Positions 8,916 through 18,802 of a DNA stretch of 64,000 nt are shown here, piece by piece. Made by a program: the position numbers and the translations under genes. Source of the stretch: CAWATZ01 sp963784995. Lineage in GTDB: Bacteria > Planctomycetota > Planctomycetia > Gemmatales > Gemmataceae. The notes under the pieces are model-generated. The model ran no database searches. It saw only the letters and a program-made list of their open reading frames with translations, and was not told where the DNA came from. Position 1 is the first letter of the stretch; the number at the start of each line of letters is the position of its first letter. Location: the NCBI GenBank assembly GCA_963784995.1, contig CAWATZ010000002.1:1674001-1738000 (forward strand), given 5' to 3'.

Positions 8916-10286
8916 CTATGTTGCTTTCGGCGTTCTGTTGCCGACCAGCAAGAACAGGCCCCGGTCCGCTGCCCACAGGACCAGCAAGATCTTCGCCGCC
9001 AGGAGTGGCGCAGCATAGCGGTCGTAGTAGCTGATGGCGACGTACGGCAGGAGATACAGTACGTAGACCCCGATCACGATCCACTGCGACGGATGCAGGC
9101 GCTGCCAGACCGCGGAGGAGAGCAAGACCAGGAGAGACAAGAACGGCAACGGGTGCGTCAAGCGGCCAATCCAGAGTTCCCACGCCGCCAGTCCATCCCC
9201 CCGGTGGAGCGACACGTACCAGAGCGTCGCACCCAGAAAGCGGGCGGCGACCCGGTCAAGACATTCCAGCGGATCAGCACAGACCGATTCCCAGTATTGT
9301 TCCCACTTCCTGTCCAGGTAACGGGTCTCGCCGAGGGCCTTGTATTCCCGCCCTTCGTCGTTTTTGGCGGTGCCGTAGGGATGATTGATGAATTTCATCA
9401 AGAGCCCGTTCTTCTGCAGGCACTGCGACTGGTACAGCTCAAACGCCAGGTTCCCCTTGGACGGAATGAAGCGGCCGAAGACAAGGTAGTTGCGGATCGT
9501 CCACGGGGACAGCACCAGCGCGGCGGCCAGCAGCGCGATACAGAGCTGCCGCCAGCCGCGCTGCCGCAGCGCGACGACCGACGACAGGACTCCCCACGCC
9601 AGGCCGACGATCGGGTTGATCAGGACGCAGAGCCCGCCAAAGAGCCCCCAGCCGCCGGCCGATTTCCAGCCCTGCAGCGGCTTGAGAAAGCACAGGCCCG
9701 CGATCAAGAGGTCCACGGCCAGCAGGACGATCCACAAGTCGTTCGTCATCTGGAAATGCAACTTGAAATCGAAGATCAGGGCGGCGCAGCACAGCCCGGC
9801 CGCCAGGGCCGGGGCGATGCGCCGGGTCGTCTGCATCAGCAGCGCCAGAACCAGGAACGTTGTGCCGATGAGAACGCAGTCTTGCAGGACGACGACCACC
9901 GCCGTGACCCCCTCGCGACTGCCCGTTGCCCAGAGGAGCCCCGCCAGGATGAGAGGCAGGACCGGCGGTTGCCAGGTGGTCGGCCCGGTCGGCTGCTCGA
10001 ATGGGTGCGAGAAACCCTCGCCGTCCACCAGCGAGCGGGCGATCTGGTAGTACTCGCCTCCCAGGTGTTTGGCGCCGTTGCCGTTCACCTGGGGCAGATA
10101 CGGAGGGAAATACCGGAAGTTCGCCGGGTTCGTGATCGCGAAGGCAAGGCTGGCGTAGATGGAACAGATGGCAACGACCAGGATCAGGAACAGGCCCGAA
10201 AGGATCGGCAGCCGCCGAGGCGCCGCCGAGCGGACAGCGTTTGTCGCTTGCTTGCTCCGAGCGCCTCGGGGCGAAATCGTCTGCAT
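8916..10286 (-). CDS. GT39-like multi-pass membrane glycosyltransferase
   Basis: This 456-residue protein is the only complete, uninterrupted copy of the family here. A short basic N-terminus precedes TM1 (PILSGLFLILVVAICSIYA). The family motifs follow (NFRYFPPYLPQVNG, GGEYYQIARSL, TGPTTWQPPVLPLILAG), then ~8 more hydrophobic helices and a C-terminal YYDRYAAPLLAAKILLVLW. Unlike its two relatives it has no N-terminal zinc ribbon. The likely role is transfer of a sugar from a polyprenyl carrier to an extracytoplasmic acceptor. It is the fourth gene of sigma 3 - kinase 3 - secreted protein - glycosyltransferase, with a 21-nt gap and GGAGA ~7 nt before the ATG. Expression is probably under the sigma 3 operon. 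Confidence 0.82.
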   Translation of the reverse strand: MQTISPRGARSKQATNAVRSAAPRRLPILSGLFLILVVAICSIYASLAFAITNPANFRYFPPYLPQVNGNGAKHLGGEYYQIARSLVDGEGFSHPFEQPTGPTTWQPPVLPLILAGLLWATGSREGVTAVVVVLQDCVLIGTTFLVLALLMQTTRRIAPALAAGLCCAALIFDFKLHFQMTNDLWIVLLAVDLLIAGLCFLKPLQGWKSAGGWGLFGGLCVLINPIVGLAWGVLSSVVALRQRGWRQLCIALLAAALVLSPWTIRNYLVFGRFIPSKGNLAFELYQSQCLQKNGLLMKFINHPYGTAKNDEGREYKALGETRYLDRKWEQYWESVCADPLECLDRVAARFLGATLWYVSLHRGDGLAAWELWIGRLTHPLPFLSLLVLLSSAVWQRLHPSQWIVIGVYVLYLLPYVAISYYDRYAAPLLAAKILLVLWAADRGLFLLVGNRTPKAT

Positions 10287-10307
10287 CTGCCGTCTCCGGG
10301 GAGCTGC

Positions 10308-12060
10308 TCAGGGCGCCGACACCAGCACCGCTGTGCCGCACCGGGCGCACTTGACCTTTTTGCCCGCCCATTCCGGCTTGACCTTGAGAGTTCTTCCGCA
10401 ATTGGGACACGTGATGGAAGCCACCGTCGGCATGGCGTCGCTCGGGGCCTGCTTTGCCGCTTCGCCACGATTGCCCACAAGGAACCGCACTCTGAGGGCA
10501 AGGACCAGGAGGATCGCGATCGCCAGGACCGTGAGCAGTCCGACGATCAACCAGGTCCTGCTGCCTTCCCGTGGCGGAGCGGCGCTCGGCAGAGGCTGCT
10601 CGACCGGGCTCGGCAGAGGCTGCGCTACCGGGTCCGAGGACGGCGCCCCCAGGATGGCATCGGCGCGGATGGAAAGGTCGGTGAGGCGCACGTCGAGCAT
10701 CGCTTTCTCGTGGCCGGTCGCGCCGGTGATCGCGACACGCTTCAGGTCCGCTGTGCCGAAACGACGTTTTTGGACCAAGGTGAACGGTTGATCGGCACCG
10801 GCCGAAGCGAGGAAGAACAGCTCGTCGCCGCTGCGCACCAGGCGAAGCCGGCCGGTCGTCGCCGTGGTGGCGCGGCCGGCTACCAGGCCTTGGGGACGCT
10901 CGCGGTTGCGGAACCAGGCGACGAAACTGGGATCGCCTTTGATCGACAGGCTCCGATTGAGCGTGGCATTCTCCGATTTCGGCGTGTCCAGGAGCGGCGT
11001 GTCGAGGGCCACCGACAGCAGCAAGCGCGTGGCGAAGGTGCCGTTTTCAGCCGGGGCGGGGTCCTTGAGGAACTCGAAATGCAACGTGATGTCGAAATCT
11101 CCCTTGACGCCGAAGGCAGATTGGATCCCGGCGGCCCGGCGTTCCCCTCGCGAGCCGGCCGGCATGGTCAGGCGAAGCCCAGCTGGTTCAAAATGGGCAC
11201 ATTTTTCCACAGCAGCCGCGTTGAAATCCCAGCCCGCCGGTCGCGCGCTGCTTCCCTTGAACGATTGCCAATAGGTTTGGGCGTAATCCTTGGTCGGTAT
11301 CTTCGGCTCGCTGACTTTCTCAACCTCGGGTGAGCCAGACCGCCGCAGCAAGGCTGAGGCGCTGACGTGCAGATCGCTGAAGCGCAGCGTCGAGCGCGGC
11401 CTTGTCGCTGGAACTCTGTCCGTAAATCTGGACATTGTTCACGTCGTCCGCGCTGTAGGAATACGTCTTCAGCAAGACGAATTTCTCGTCGCGCCCCTCG
11501 GACAGATAGTAGGCAACAATCGAGCCGGTGCGCACCAGGCGGAATCGGCCGGTCTTCTCCTTGACGGAAAATTCGTGTTCCACCTTATCCGATTCGCAGT
11601 CCCCCGGCTGGCGCAGGGAACGAAACGTCTTGATGTGGACTGGTTGGAATGGGGTCACCTTACGGCGAATCGACGCTTCACTCACGTCTGGCCAGATCAG
11701 GTTGACCCTCAGACTGATGCGCGTCCCGAGTCCGATCGAGCCAGCGTCCACTGGCTCGGGCTCCTGGAACAGCTCGTAGCGAACCGTGATCTCAAAGTCC
11801 CCCTTCAAGCCGAATTTCGTCGATACTCCCGTCGGCGCGCGGCTCTTGCCGGCCGGCATCGTGATCCGCAGCCCCTCCGGCTCGAACTTGACGCATTTGC
11901 CTGCGTCCGCGCCGATCAAGATGAAATCCTCCGCTTTTTTCGGCGGCCCCTTGAACGGCTCATGGTAGGTCGCCGCGTATTCTTTCCGCGGGGCCTGTGC
12001 AGCGACGGTCCCCGGCAGCACGACAAGGCAGAAGAGGAACACGCGCATTCGATCGATCAT
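10308..12060 (-). CDS. Secreted two-domain beta-sandwich protein with TM and zinc ribbon (frameshifted)
   Basis: A signal peptide (MRVFLFCLVVLPGTVAAQA) leads into a DUF1583/LamG-like domain (FEPEGLRITMPAG, LKGDFEITVRYELF), a second copy (FEPAGLRLTMPAG, VKGDFDITLHFEFL), a TM (WLIVGLLTVLAIAILLVLAL) and a CPNCGRTLK...CARCG ribbon. The intact counterpart is 30296-32125. One extra base near 11397 splits the frame: the first part ends at 11320, and the second part is open to 10308 from the same point (RFSDLHVSAS). The start ATG overlaps the kinase 3 stop (ATGA), so translation is coupled. The outer domains match those fused to kinases 1, 3, 5 and 7, so it may share their ligand. Confidence 0.78.
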
Positions 12061-14372
12061 GTTCGCCTCGAATCAGATCGGGTTGGTACAACCAGCACCT
12101 GGCCGCACCGCGGGCACTTGATCTTCTTGCCGGCCAGCTCCGGCTTGCTCTTGAGGGCCTTCCCACAACCGGAACACGAAATGGAAACAGGCCAGCCTGG
12201 CTTTTCGGCAGCAGGCAGTTTGTCCGAAGTGAGAGGGGTCGGGGCGTTCTTGGCGGCGCGGCGTTGCCGGACAGCAAGCCAAAGGCACCCAAGGAAGCCG
12301 CCGGCAATCGCAAGGCCGACGAGCACCACCGCCGCCAGCCATCCCTTGCCGCCTCTCTTGCGGGGGGCGGTCGGATCCTGGGATTGCCCGGCGAACGGGC
12401 TGCTCGCACGGACCTGCAAATCGAGGATGCGCAGGTCCAGCGTGATGCCGGGGCCAGCGAGGGCGGCCAGGCGAACCATTTTCAGAGGCTCGGGGCCAAG
12501 GTCGAAGGTGCCGCCGCGCAGCTCTCGAAATGGTCCCCCGGTTTTTTCGGAGGCCCAGCAGGTGGCCTTGTTGCCCTGGCGGGTCAAGCGCAGCTGCCCG
12601 GCCATGCTGGACGCCTTGTCAAAGTGTTGTTGCCCGTGGCGTTTGCCGTCCACGGTGGTCGTTCGCGTGCTGGCGAACACGTCGCCGTCCGGGACGCGCA
12701 GCAGCCGGTAACAGCCCAGGGATTCCTTCGTCGCGGTGGCTGTCATCAGCCACAGTTCAAACCCCGCCCCGAATTCGCCCACCCGGGGTCGGTCCACCTT
12801 GAGGATTTCGTACCCGACCGTGATCTCGAAGTCTCCGTCCAGGGGAGAATTCAGTTCCAGACCGACAGCGCCTTTCTCCTTCCGCTGCGCGGGCAGCGTG
12901 ATCCGAAACCCGCCGTCCTCCGGCCGGGTCAAGGTATCGGCGTCCGGCCCGGTCAGGGCCAGTGGGGGCTCCGGACGGCGGCCGCCGCGGAAATCCTGCT
13001 GGAACACCGAAGGCAGAGGTTGTTCCCCAGGAAGGGTCCCAAGGAACAGCGCAACCCCGGACAGCCCCAGGACAACCAGGAGAAGGACGACCCAAACTCC
13101 CAGCCGGCCTCGTCCTGGTGCGGGAGCGTCGCCGGCCGGAGGGGCCGGCAATTCCGGAGCGGGCACCGTTGGTTGGTGGAGGTGGGCGAGATAGCCTGCC
13201 AGCAGCTCGGCGACCTCGGCCGCGCTCTGGAAGCGGCCTGCCGGGTCCTTCGCCAGCAGCCGGGCGATCAGCGTCTCCAGCCAGGTGGGCACGTCAGGAT
13301 TCAATTCGCGGAGGGGAGTCGGAGTGTCGTTGGCGACCCGCAAGAGCACCGCCAGCGGCGTCTCACCCTGGAAGGGTGGACGTCCCGTACACAGGGCATA
13401 GAGAACGCTGCCCAGGCTGAACAGGTCGGCCCGGTGGTCGATGGACTCGCCCCGAGTCTGTTCCGGGGCCATGTATTCGGGAGTGCCTGCCAGCACGCCG
13501 GCCTGGGTCAGCCGGACGTCATCGACCATGCGTGCCAGGCCGAAGTCGGTGATCTTGACGCGGGGCGAGCCGGGAGCGTCTTTAGAACGCAAACCCTCGC
13601 TAGCGCTTCGGGCTAACGACGCTCCCGGCTCGCCTTCCAGCAGCAGGTTGGCCGGCTTGATGTCCCGATGGATCAAGCCCTGCGCGTGCGCCGCCGCCAG
13701 CCCCGAGGCCGTCTGCATGCCGATGCGGACAATCTCCTCCACCGCCAGCGGCCCGACGTGGTCGAGCCGGTCTTGCACCGACTCGCCCGGGACGTACTGC
13801 ATGACCAGGTAGGGCAGGCCAGCAACCTCATGGACGCCGTGGACCGTGACGACGTTCTCGTGGCAAACCGCAGCGGCAGCCTGGGCCTCGCGCGTGAAAC
13901 GCCGCCGGGCCACGGCGCTGCCGGCCACGGCAGCGGCCATGACCTTGATGGCTGCCAGGCGCTTCAAGGCTGGATCGAAGGCCTTGAGGACCACACCCAT
14001 GCCTCCTTGCCCGATCACTTCCTGCACCTCGTACTCCCCAAGCATGCCCAGCAGGCCCGGCCGGTCTGCCGGTCGCAAAAAGTACAGATCCACCGGCTCC
14101 GGATGGGAGATTGGCTCCGCGGGCTTGATCTCGTGCAGTCGTTCCAGGCATTGCTCCACGGTCGGGTCAGCGGGAGCGGTGGTGGGGTCGCCGACCTCCC
14201 GGGCCAGGCCGCGCAGCGCGCCTCCCAGCTCCTCGACCCAGTCCAGACGTTCCTGACAGACCTGGCACGTCTCCAGATGGCGCTCGTAGGGCTCGCGCTC
14301 GGCCGGGCAAACCGTATCGCCGAACAACGTCTGCCAGCGCTCCAGGCTTGGACAGTCAAGCGGTCTGGACAT
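12057..14372 (-). CDS. Membrane Ser/Thr protein kinase 3 with anti-sigma-type finger and beta-sandwich sensor
   Basis: This 771-residue protein starts MSRPLDCPSLERW; the ATG at 14372 has GGAG ~8 nt upstream, and the longer open frame is rejected because it overlaps sigma 3. Domains: RHLETCQVCQ finger (32-39), kinase (GQGGMG 121, HRD 235-237, DFG 276-278), TM1 (WVVLLLVVLGLSGVALFLG), outer DUF1583/LamG-like domain (GGFRITLPAQ, GDFEITVGYEIL), TM2, and C-terminal ribbon (CSGCGKAL...CPRCGQ). A 20-residue insert between NLLLE and the DFG segment carries the SLARSASEG repeat peptide. It sits 17 nt after sigma 3 and overlaps the next gene by 4 nt, so it is the second gene of a tight four-gene unit. 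Confidence 0.92.
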   Translation of the reverse strand: MSRPLDCPSLERWQTLFGDTVCPAEREPYERHLETCQVCQERLDWVEELGGALRGLAREVGDPTTAPADPTVEQCLERLHEIKPAEPISHPEPVDLYFLRPADRPGLLGMLGEYEVQEVIGQGGMGVVLKAFDPALKRLAAIKVMAAAVAGSAVARRRFTREAQAAAAVCHENVVTVHGVHEVAGLPYLVMQYVPGESVQDRLDHVGPLAVEEIVRIGMQTASGLAAAHAQGLIHRDIKPANLLLEGEPGASLARSASEGLRSKDAPGSPRVKITDFGLARMVDDVRLTQAGVLAGTPEYMAPEQTRGESIDHRADLFSLGSVLYALCTGRPPFQGETPLAVLLRVANDTPTPLRELNPDVPTWLETLIARLLAKDPAGRFQSAAEVAELLAGYLAHLHQPTVPAPELPAPPAGDAPAPGRGRLGVWVVLLLVVLGLSGVALFLGTLPGEQPLPSVFQQDFRGGRRPEPPLALTGPDADTLTRPEDGGFRITLPAQRKEKGAVGLELNSPLDGDFEITVGYEILKVDRPRVGEFGAGFELWLMTATATKESLGCYRLLRVPDGDVFASTRTTTVDGKRHGQQHFDKASSMAGQLRLTRQGNKATCWASEKTGGPFRELRGGTFDLGPEPLKMVRLAALAGPGITLDLRILDLQVRASSPFAGQSQDPTAPRKRGGKGWLAAVVLVGLAIAGGFLGCLWLAVRQRRAAKNAPTPLTSDKLPAAEKPGWPVSISCSGCGKALKSKPELAGKKIKCPRCGQVLVVPTRSDSRRT
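13564..13634. repeat. Palindromic SLARSASEG-type element inside kinase 3
   Basis: 17-bp perfect arms (13564-13580, 13618-13634) enclose the CTCGCTAGCGCTTCGGGCT core. It is in frame, at the same kinase site as the elements in kinases 1, 2, 5 and 7. A related core occurs at 37417-37474 and 44175-44198. Confidence 0.85.
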
Positions 14373-14389
14373 GAGGGTTGCTCCATCGC

Positions 14390-14983
14390 TCAGGGCTCTT
14401 GCGCGGTCTGGACCCGTTCCTTGAGGCGGGCGACCACCCGGCTGCGGGCCAGGTAAACGGCGGCGACGCTCACCCCAAGGTCGGCCGCCACCCGTTTGCC
14501 GGGCTGACCCTCGACGGCGGTGCGCCAGAAGGCTTGCCAGGTGGCCTCGGTCACGTCCCGGCGAACCTGCTCGCAGGCCCAGGCGAACACGCGCCGCTGC
14601 CACTGCGCTTCCCACTCCGCCTCCACACCGCCCTCGGGTGCGGGACACTGTTCCAGGATCTGCTGCGGCGCGGCTCCATTGCGCCGCAGCCGGCTCCGCT
14701 GGGCCCTGCGCCAGTTCGACAGTTTCCGCCAGACGATCGTGAACAGGAAGTTGCGGAACGAGCCGCGGCTGGGGTCGTACTCCAGCCGGCCCACCGTGGC
14801 TGCCAGGGCACTGAAGACTTCCTGGGACAGATCGACCGCGTCGGCGTCCTGCAACCCCTGCTTGCGCACGTAGTTGCAGATCAGCGGGCCATACAGCTCG
14901 ACAAACTCCGTCCAGGCGGCCCCGTCCCGCGGATCGCGCAGGCGGAGGAGCAGGCTGGCTCGGGTGGCTGGGATCTCGGCCAT
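14390..14983 (-). CDS. ECF sigma factor 3 (kinase-linked planctomycete type)
   Basis: This 197-residue protein starts MAEIPATRASLLLRLRDP at 14983. I chose this start over 15055 because all paralogs begin there behind the CGAGGACCA leader. Region 2 has GLQDADAVDLSQEVFSALA and LEYDPSRGSFRNFLF; region 4 has GVSVAAVYLARSRVVARL. It is the first gene of the only complete four-gene cassette, 17 nt ahead of kinase 3. A TATAATCCAG -10 box is ~102 nt upstream. Confidence 0.92.
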   Translation of the reverse strand: MAEIPATRASLLLRLRDPRDGAAWTEFVELYGPLICNYVRKQGLQDADAVDLSQEVFSALAATVGRLEYDPSRGSFRNFLFTIVWRKLSNWRRAQRSRLRRNGAAPQQILEQCPAPEGGVEAEWEAQWQRRVFAWACEQVRRDVTEATWQAFWRTAVEGQPGKRVAADLGVSVAAVYLARSRVVARLKERVQTAQEP

Positions 14984-15084
14984 TGGTCCTCGGGAGAAGC
15001 AGCTGCTCACACTTAATTCACGCACCCATTGCAAACCTATCACGCTGCCAAACACTTTTCGCGGCAGCGGCGGACGGTGACTGG

Positions 15085-15090
15085 ATTATA
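15085..15090 (-). promoter_or_regulatory. Probable -10 box of sigma 3
   Basis: TATAATCCAG on the minus strand, matching the boxes of sigma 1 and sigma 6. The leader that follows contains GAAAAG and GATAGGTTT, which recur in other sigma leaders. Confidence 0.5.
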
Positions 15091-15224
15091 AAGTCCGCGG
15101 TTGGGGTGGGGTAGCAGGAACAGAAGAGAATGGGGCAAGGATCTGTCCAGGCGAAGCCCATTCCCAGGGTATTTCTCTGGGAACGGGCAGCGAAGAGGTA
15201 GGTCAAGCGACCCAACCAGAGAAT

Positions 15225-16139
15225 TCAGGACTGCTTCGCTTCATTCGTTGCCGGGGATCGGCGGAGCCAGTAGAAGGCCAAAGCAGTTCCGAACAGGAGC
15301 AGCAGAAGCCCGCCGACCCCACCCGCAATCCACCACGTGCGCATGGTGGGTGGATTCGACAGGCTCTTCGGGGCACCCGGGATCGCGGCGTGCGGATTCG
15401 ACACGTTCGGGGCGCCTGGAAGCACGTCGGGCGGGTTCGCCACGCTTTTCGGGGCACCTGGGATCGCGTCGGCACGGATGCGAAGGTCGAGGAAGCGCAA
15501 ATCCACCGAGCCCGTTCCTGTCTTGTCCTTCCCCGGGTCGGCGAACAGGCGCACCATCACCTCTTGCGGTCCAAACTCCATCGGCTGCCGGATGTCCCCG
15601 AAGATGTCCGCTGGCCCGGCCGAAAACTGCCAGCGGAGAATGGAGCCATTTCGTACCAGCCGCAGCTTGCCCGCCTTCAGATCGTTAGGAAAGAACCGGG
15701 TGACCGGGTTGCCACCTTCCTCGATCGGGCTCAGAGTCCCTGCGAATACGTCCCCCATTTTGGGGTGGACGACGCGAGTAACTGCCGCATTTTTCGGAAA
15801 CGGAGCTGTGGGGTCTTTGAGAACTTGCAGGACCGCTCCGGCTCCTCCTCCTTTCGGCTGATCGCCCGTCGAGAGAAGCTCGTAGGAAGCCGTGATCTCG
15901 AAGTTCCCGCCCACCCGAAAGGTCGGGCCGACCCCTGCTCGGGGAGAAGGCAATTCGTTCCTGGGGACGGTGATCCGCACCCCCTGGGGTTCAGGCTTGA
16001 TGTCGTCCGGGTTCCCCTGGGTGAATTTCTTGATGGGGGGCGTGGGGAATTGCGACCCACGGAAGTCTTGATAGAATTCTGCTGGCAATTGCAGTGAAAC
16101 GGCACCAGCAACCAGCAAGAGGGCAGAATAGGATCCCAT
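15225..16139 (-). CDS. Secreted single-domain beta-sandwich protein with C-terminal TM
   Basis: This 304-residue protein has a short signal sequence (MGSYSALLLVAGAVSLQL), one DUF1583/LamG-like domain (EFYQDFRGSQ, QGVRITVPRN, GGNFEITASYELL, VDLRFLDLRIRAD), a linker with three PGAP repeats, and a TM (WWIAGGVGGLLLLLFGTALAF) with a basic stop. It lacks the zinc ribbon of its relatives. GAGGAG lies ~6 nt before the ATG. It is the last gene of the sigma 4 cassette, downstream of the broken kinase 4. I infer a cell-surface protein sharing the sensor fold of the kinases; its ligand is unknown. Confidence 0.8.
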   Translation of the reverse strand: MGSYSALLLVAGAVSLQLPAEFYQDFRGSQFPTPPIKKFTQGNPDDIKPEPQGVRITVPRNELPSPRAGVGPTFRVGGNFEITASYELLSTGDQPKGGGAGAVLQVLKDPTAPFPKNAAVTRVVHPKMGDVFAGTLSPIEEGGNPVTRFFPNDLKAGKLRLVRNGSILRWQFSAGPADIFGDIRQPMEFGPQEVMVRLFADPGKDKTGTGSVDLRFLDLRIRADAIPGAPKSVANPPDVLPGAPNVSNPHAAIPGAPKSLSNPPTMRTWWIAGGVGGLLLLLFGTALAFYWLRRSPATNEAKQS

Positions 16140-16245
16140 ACGCTCTCCTCAACGCACAAGAGGTCGTAACCGGAATTGCTGACTCCGCTGCCGATGATCA
16201 ATCCCTGGGATCAGAGGCAGCCGCTGTTAGCAGTTGGGCAAGGAA

Positions 16246-17395
16246 TCAGCCTTGCTGCCGGTGTCGGGCACGGTGTGTCATCGCCAGCGCGACCACGCCA
16301 GCCAGGCCGATCCCCAAAAACACGAGGACTGCCGCCGTTAACGAGCCCCTGGAACGGGGTTCCTTTGTGGTCTCCACGGCCAGAGTGCCGTCGGGGCTGA
16401 ACGCCAGCCCGCCGACCCTGGAACGGGCTTCCTTTGAGGCGTCCCCGGCCGGCGCGGGCGCTGGCCGCGGTGGGGCAGGTTTCCGGTCAGCGCCCGCATT
16501 GGGATTCTTCCCTGGGGGAACCGGCGCCAGTTTGATCGCGGGGAGCGGCAGACGCACGCACAGGTCGTCCCCGGGCGGGTTGTCGTCGATCCAACGCCCC
16601 TCTTCGTCCTTGCCGTTGACGCCGACGCTGTACAGCAAGTAGCCCGTCTCGTTGGGACGCCAGACAAGTGCCTTGCCGGAAAAGAGGTCACTGGGGACTG
16701 CCGGGAGATACCTGGGGGCCAGGTCGGCCAGCTGGGCGGGGTAGCGCCCCTCGTCGCGATGGTAGCCGGCCAGCGCGAAAGCGACGTGCAGGTTCCGCTG
16801 CATCTGCTCGGCCCGGTCGAGGGCAGATTCCACCTTGCGCGTGGCGGGCAGCAGCTGGCCGACGAGGACGTCGCCGATCACCTTGCCGACCAGCTGGTCG
16901 GGTGGGTCCTTCCCCAGGACGCGTTTGGCAAGGGTTGCCGGCGTCGGGGTCTCCTTCTTCAGCGCCTTGAGGTCTGTATCGATCCGGTCGAGCTCCTTCT
17001 CCCGGCTGACCCGGTCCTTGAGGCGCGAGGCGGCGACCAGCCGGTCATACCAGCGGTTGCCGCTGCGCAGCGCCGGCTCCCAGTCGATCTTTGCCATGGC
17101 CTTCAGCTCCTCCGGGGTCGGCTTCCTGCCCCGCCCGCTGGCCAGGCTTTCCAGGGCGCCGACGCCGTTACGGCGGATGAGCTGCAGGCTATCGAGGAAG
17201 GTGAAACGCTCCAGGAGGTCGATCTTGTCGGCCATTGCCGGCATCGGCGGCAGGGCTTGCAGGTCCTTCAAGCGCTCCTGCACCCGCTTGGGGGTGAGGG
17301 TAGCCCGTTCGAGATACGCCAGGTCGGCGCCGCTGGCGACGTGGTCCATGGCGATGCCGACCAGGCCCTCGACGAGTGTCCCGTTTGCCAGCCGA
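16246..17395 (-). pseudogene. 3' part of an unrelated planctomycete gene fused out of frame to kinase 4
   Basis: About 380 codons remain (LANGTLVEGLVGIAMDH through AGYHRDEGRYPAQLADLAP, YLLYSVGVNGKDEEGRW) and end with a TM (LTAAVLVFLGIGLAGVVAL) and a basic tail. The middle resembles planctomycete envelope proteins of unknown function with a pilin-like GRYP...YSVG...DEGG motif. No start of its own is visible: the frame enters inside kinase 4 near 17382-17396. Near the C-terminus two short repeats (SKEARSRV, TKEPRSRG) come from a duplicated CCCTGGAACGG sequence. It is probably not expressed as a protein. Confidence 0.6.
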
Positions 17396-18044
17396 TGCGC
17401 ACCACGTCGAGCAGCGGCAGCGACCCGACGCGGTTGAGCCGGTCTTGCAAGGACTCGCCCGGAACGTACTGCATGACGAGGTAGGGTAAGCCGGCAACCT
17501 CGTGGACGCCATGCACCGCGACGACGTTGTCGTGACAAACCGCCGCGGCGGCCTGGGTTTCGCGGGCGAAACGCCGCCGGGCCACGGCACTGCCGGCGAC
17601 GGCAGCGGCCAGGACCTTGATGGCCACCAGGCGCTGGAGAGCTGGATCGAAGGCCTTGAGCACCACGCCCATGCCACCTTGCCCGATCACCTCTTGCACC
17701 TCGTAATCCCCAAGCATCCCCAGCAGGCCCGGCCGGTCGGCCGGACGCAGAAAGTACAGGTCAGCCGGCTCCGTCCGGACGGTCTGGTCGAGCGACGGGA
17801 GCTGCTGCAATCGCTCCAGGAATTGCTCCAGGGTCGGGTCGGTCGGCGCGAGGGTGGGATCGCCCAGCTGCCGGCCCAGACGGCGCAGGTCACCGCCGGG
17901 CTCACGCGACCGGTCGAGGCGATCCTGGCACAGGCAGCACGACTCCAGGTGCCGCAGGCAGCGCTCCTGCTGCTCCGGAGGAAGCGTGTCGTTCAGCAGA
18001 AGCCGCCAGCAGTCGATCTCCGGGCAATCCAGCGGTTCGGACAT
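17268..18044 (-). pseudogene. Truncated kinase 4: finger plus kinase N-lobe only
   Basis: The frame starts MSEPLDCPEIDCWRLL at 18044. It has the RHLESCCLCQ finger, GQGGMGVV glycine loop, AIK lysine and hinge (LPYLVMQYVPGESL), then leaves homology at RIGWQT and stops at 17268. HRD, DFG and everything distal are missing, so it cannot be an active kinase. The anti-sigma-type finger is intact, so the 258-residue product could still hold sigma 4 in the cytoplasm. It starts 18 nt after sigma 4. The break is a junction with the unrelated sequence at 16246-17395. Confidence 0.75.
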
Positions 18045-18062
18045 GGGATCCCTCTGCGGTAT

Positions 18063-18656
18063 TCAGGGCTCCTGCGTGGACTGGACCAGCGCCTTGAGCC
18101 GGGCCAGCACCCGGCTGTGGGCCAGGTACACCGCGGCCACGCTCAGGCCCAGTTCGGCGGCCACCTGTTTGCCGGGCAGGTCCTCGATGGCGCTCTTCCA
18201 GAAGGCCTGCCAGGTCAGCTCCGTGACGACCCGGCGAACCTGAGTGCAGGCCCAGGCAAAGACCTTCTGCTCCCACTCGGCCTCCCACTCCGCCTCTTGA
18301 CGCATTGGCGCCGGACATTCCTCCAGCAGCACCTCGGCCGCGGCTTCGTCACAGTCGAGCAGCCGTTTCCTCTGGGCCCGCCGCCAGTTGGAGAGCTTGT
18401 TGCGGACAATCGTGAACAGCCAGTTGCGGAAGGAGCCGCGGGCGGGATCGTACTCCAATCGACCGACGGCGCCGGCCACGGCGCCTAGGACCTCCTGCCC
18501 CAGGTCGGCAGCGTCGGCGTCCTGCACTCCCTGCTTGCGCAGGAAGCCGTAGATGAAGGGGCCGTACAGATCGACGAACTCTCTCCAGGCGGCCTCGTCC
18601 TGCGGGTCGCGCAGGCGCAGCACCAGGCTGGCACGGGTGGGAGGAATCTCGGCCAT
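18063..18656 (-). CDS. ECF sigma factor 4 (kinase-linked planctomycete type)
   Basis: It starts MAEIPPTRASLVLRLRDP at 18656 behind the GCGAGGACCA leader; an upstream ATG at 18692 is out of line with paralogs. Region 2 has GVQDADAADLGQEVLGAVA and LEYDPARGSFRNWLF. Region 4 has GLSVAAVYLAHSRVLARL. Its kinase partner is truncated but keeps the putative sigma-binding finger. Confidence 0.92.
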   Translation of the reverse strand: MAEIPPTRASLVLRLRDPQDEAAWREFVDLYGPFIYGFLRKQGVQDADAADLGQEVLGAVAGAVGRLEYDPARGSFRNWLFTIVRNKLSNWRRAQRKRLLDCDEAAAEVLLEECPAPMRQEAEWEAEWEQKVFAWACTQVRRVVTELTWQAFWKSAIEDLPGKQVAAELGLSVAAVYLAHSRVLARLKALVQSTQEP

Positions 18657-18802
18657 TGGTCCTCGCGGCTCGCTCCAGGTTCTGTACCCCACGGTTCCAG
18701 AAACCTATCGCGCCGCCGCGCTTTTTTCCAGCGCGGGAGACCAGAGGCCCAGCAAGCGATCCGTGTTCTTTGCTGGACTGGCGGCTGCCATCGCAGTGCC
18801 GG

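Noticed and set aside
17268..17400. Alternative kinase C-lobe after RIGWQT in kinase 4
   Set aside because: No HRD, DFG or APE in any frame between 16246 and 17400.
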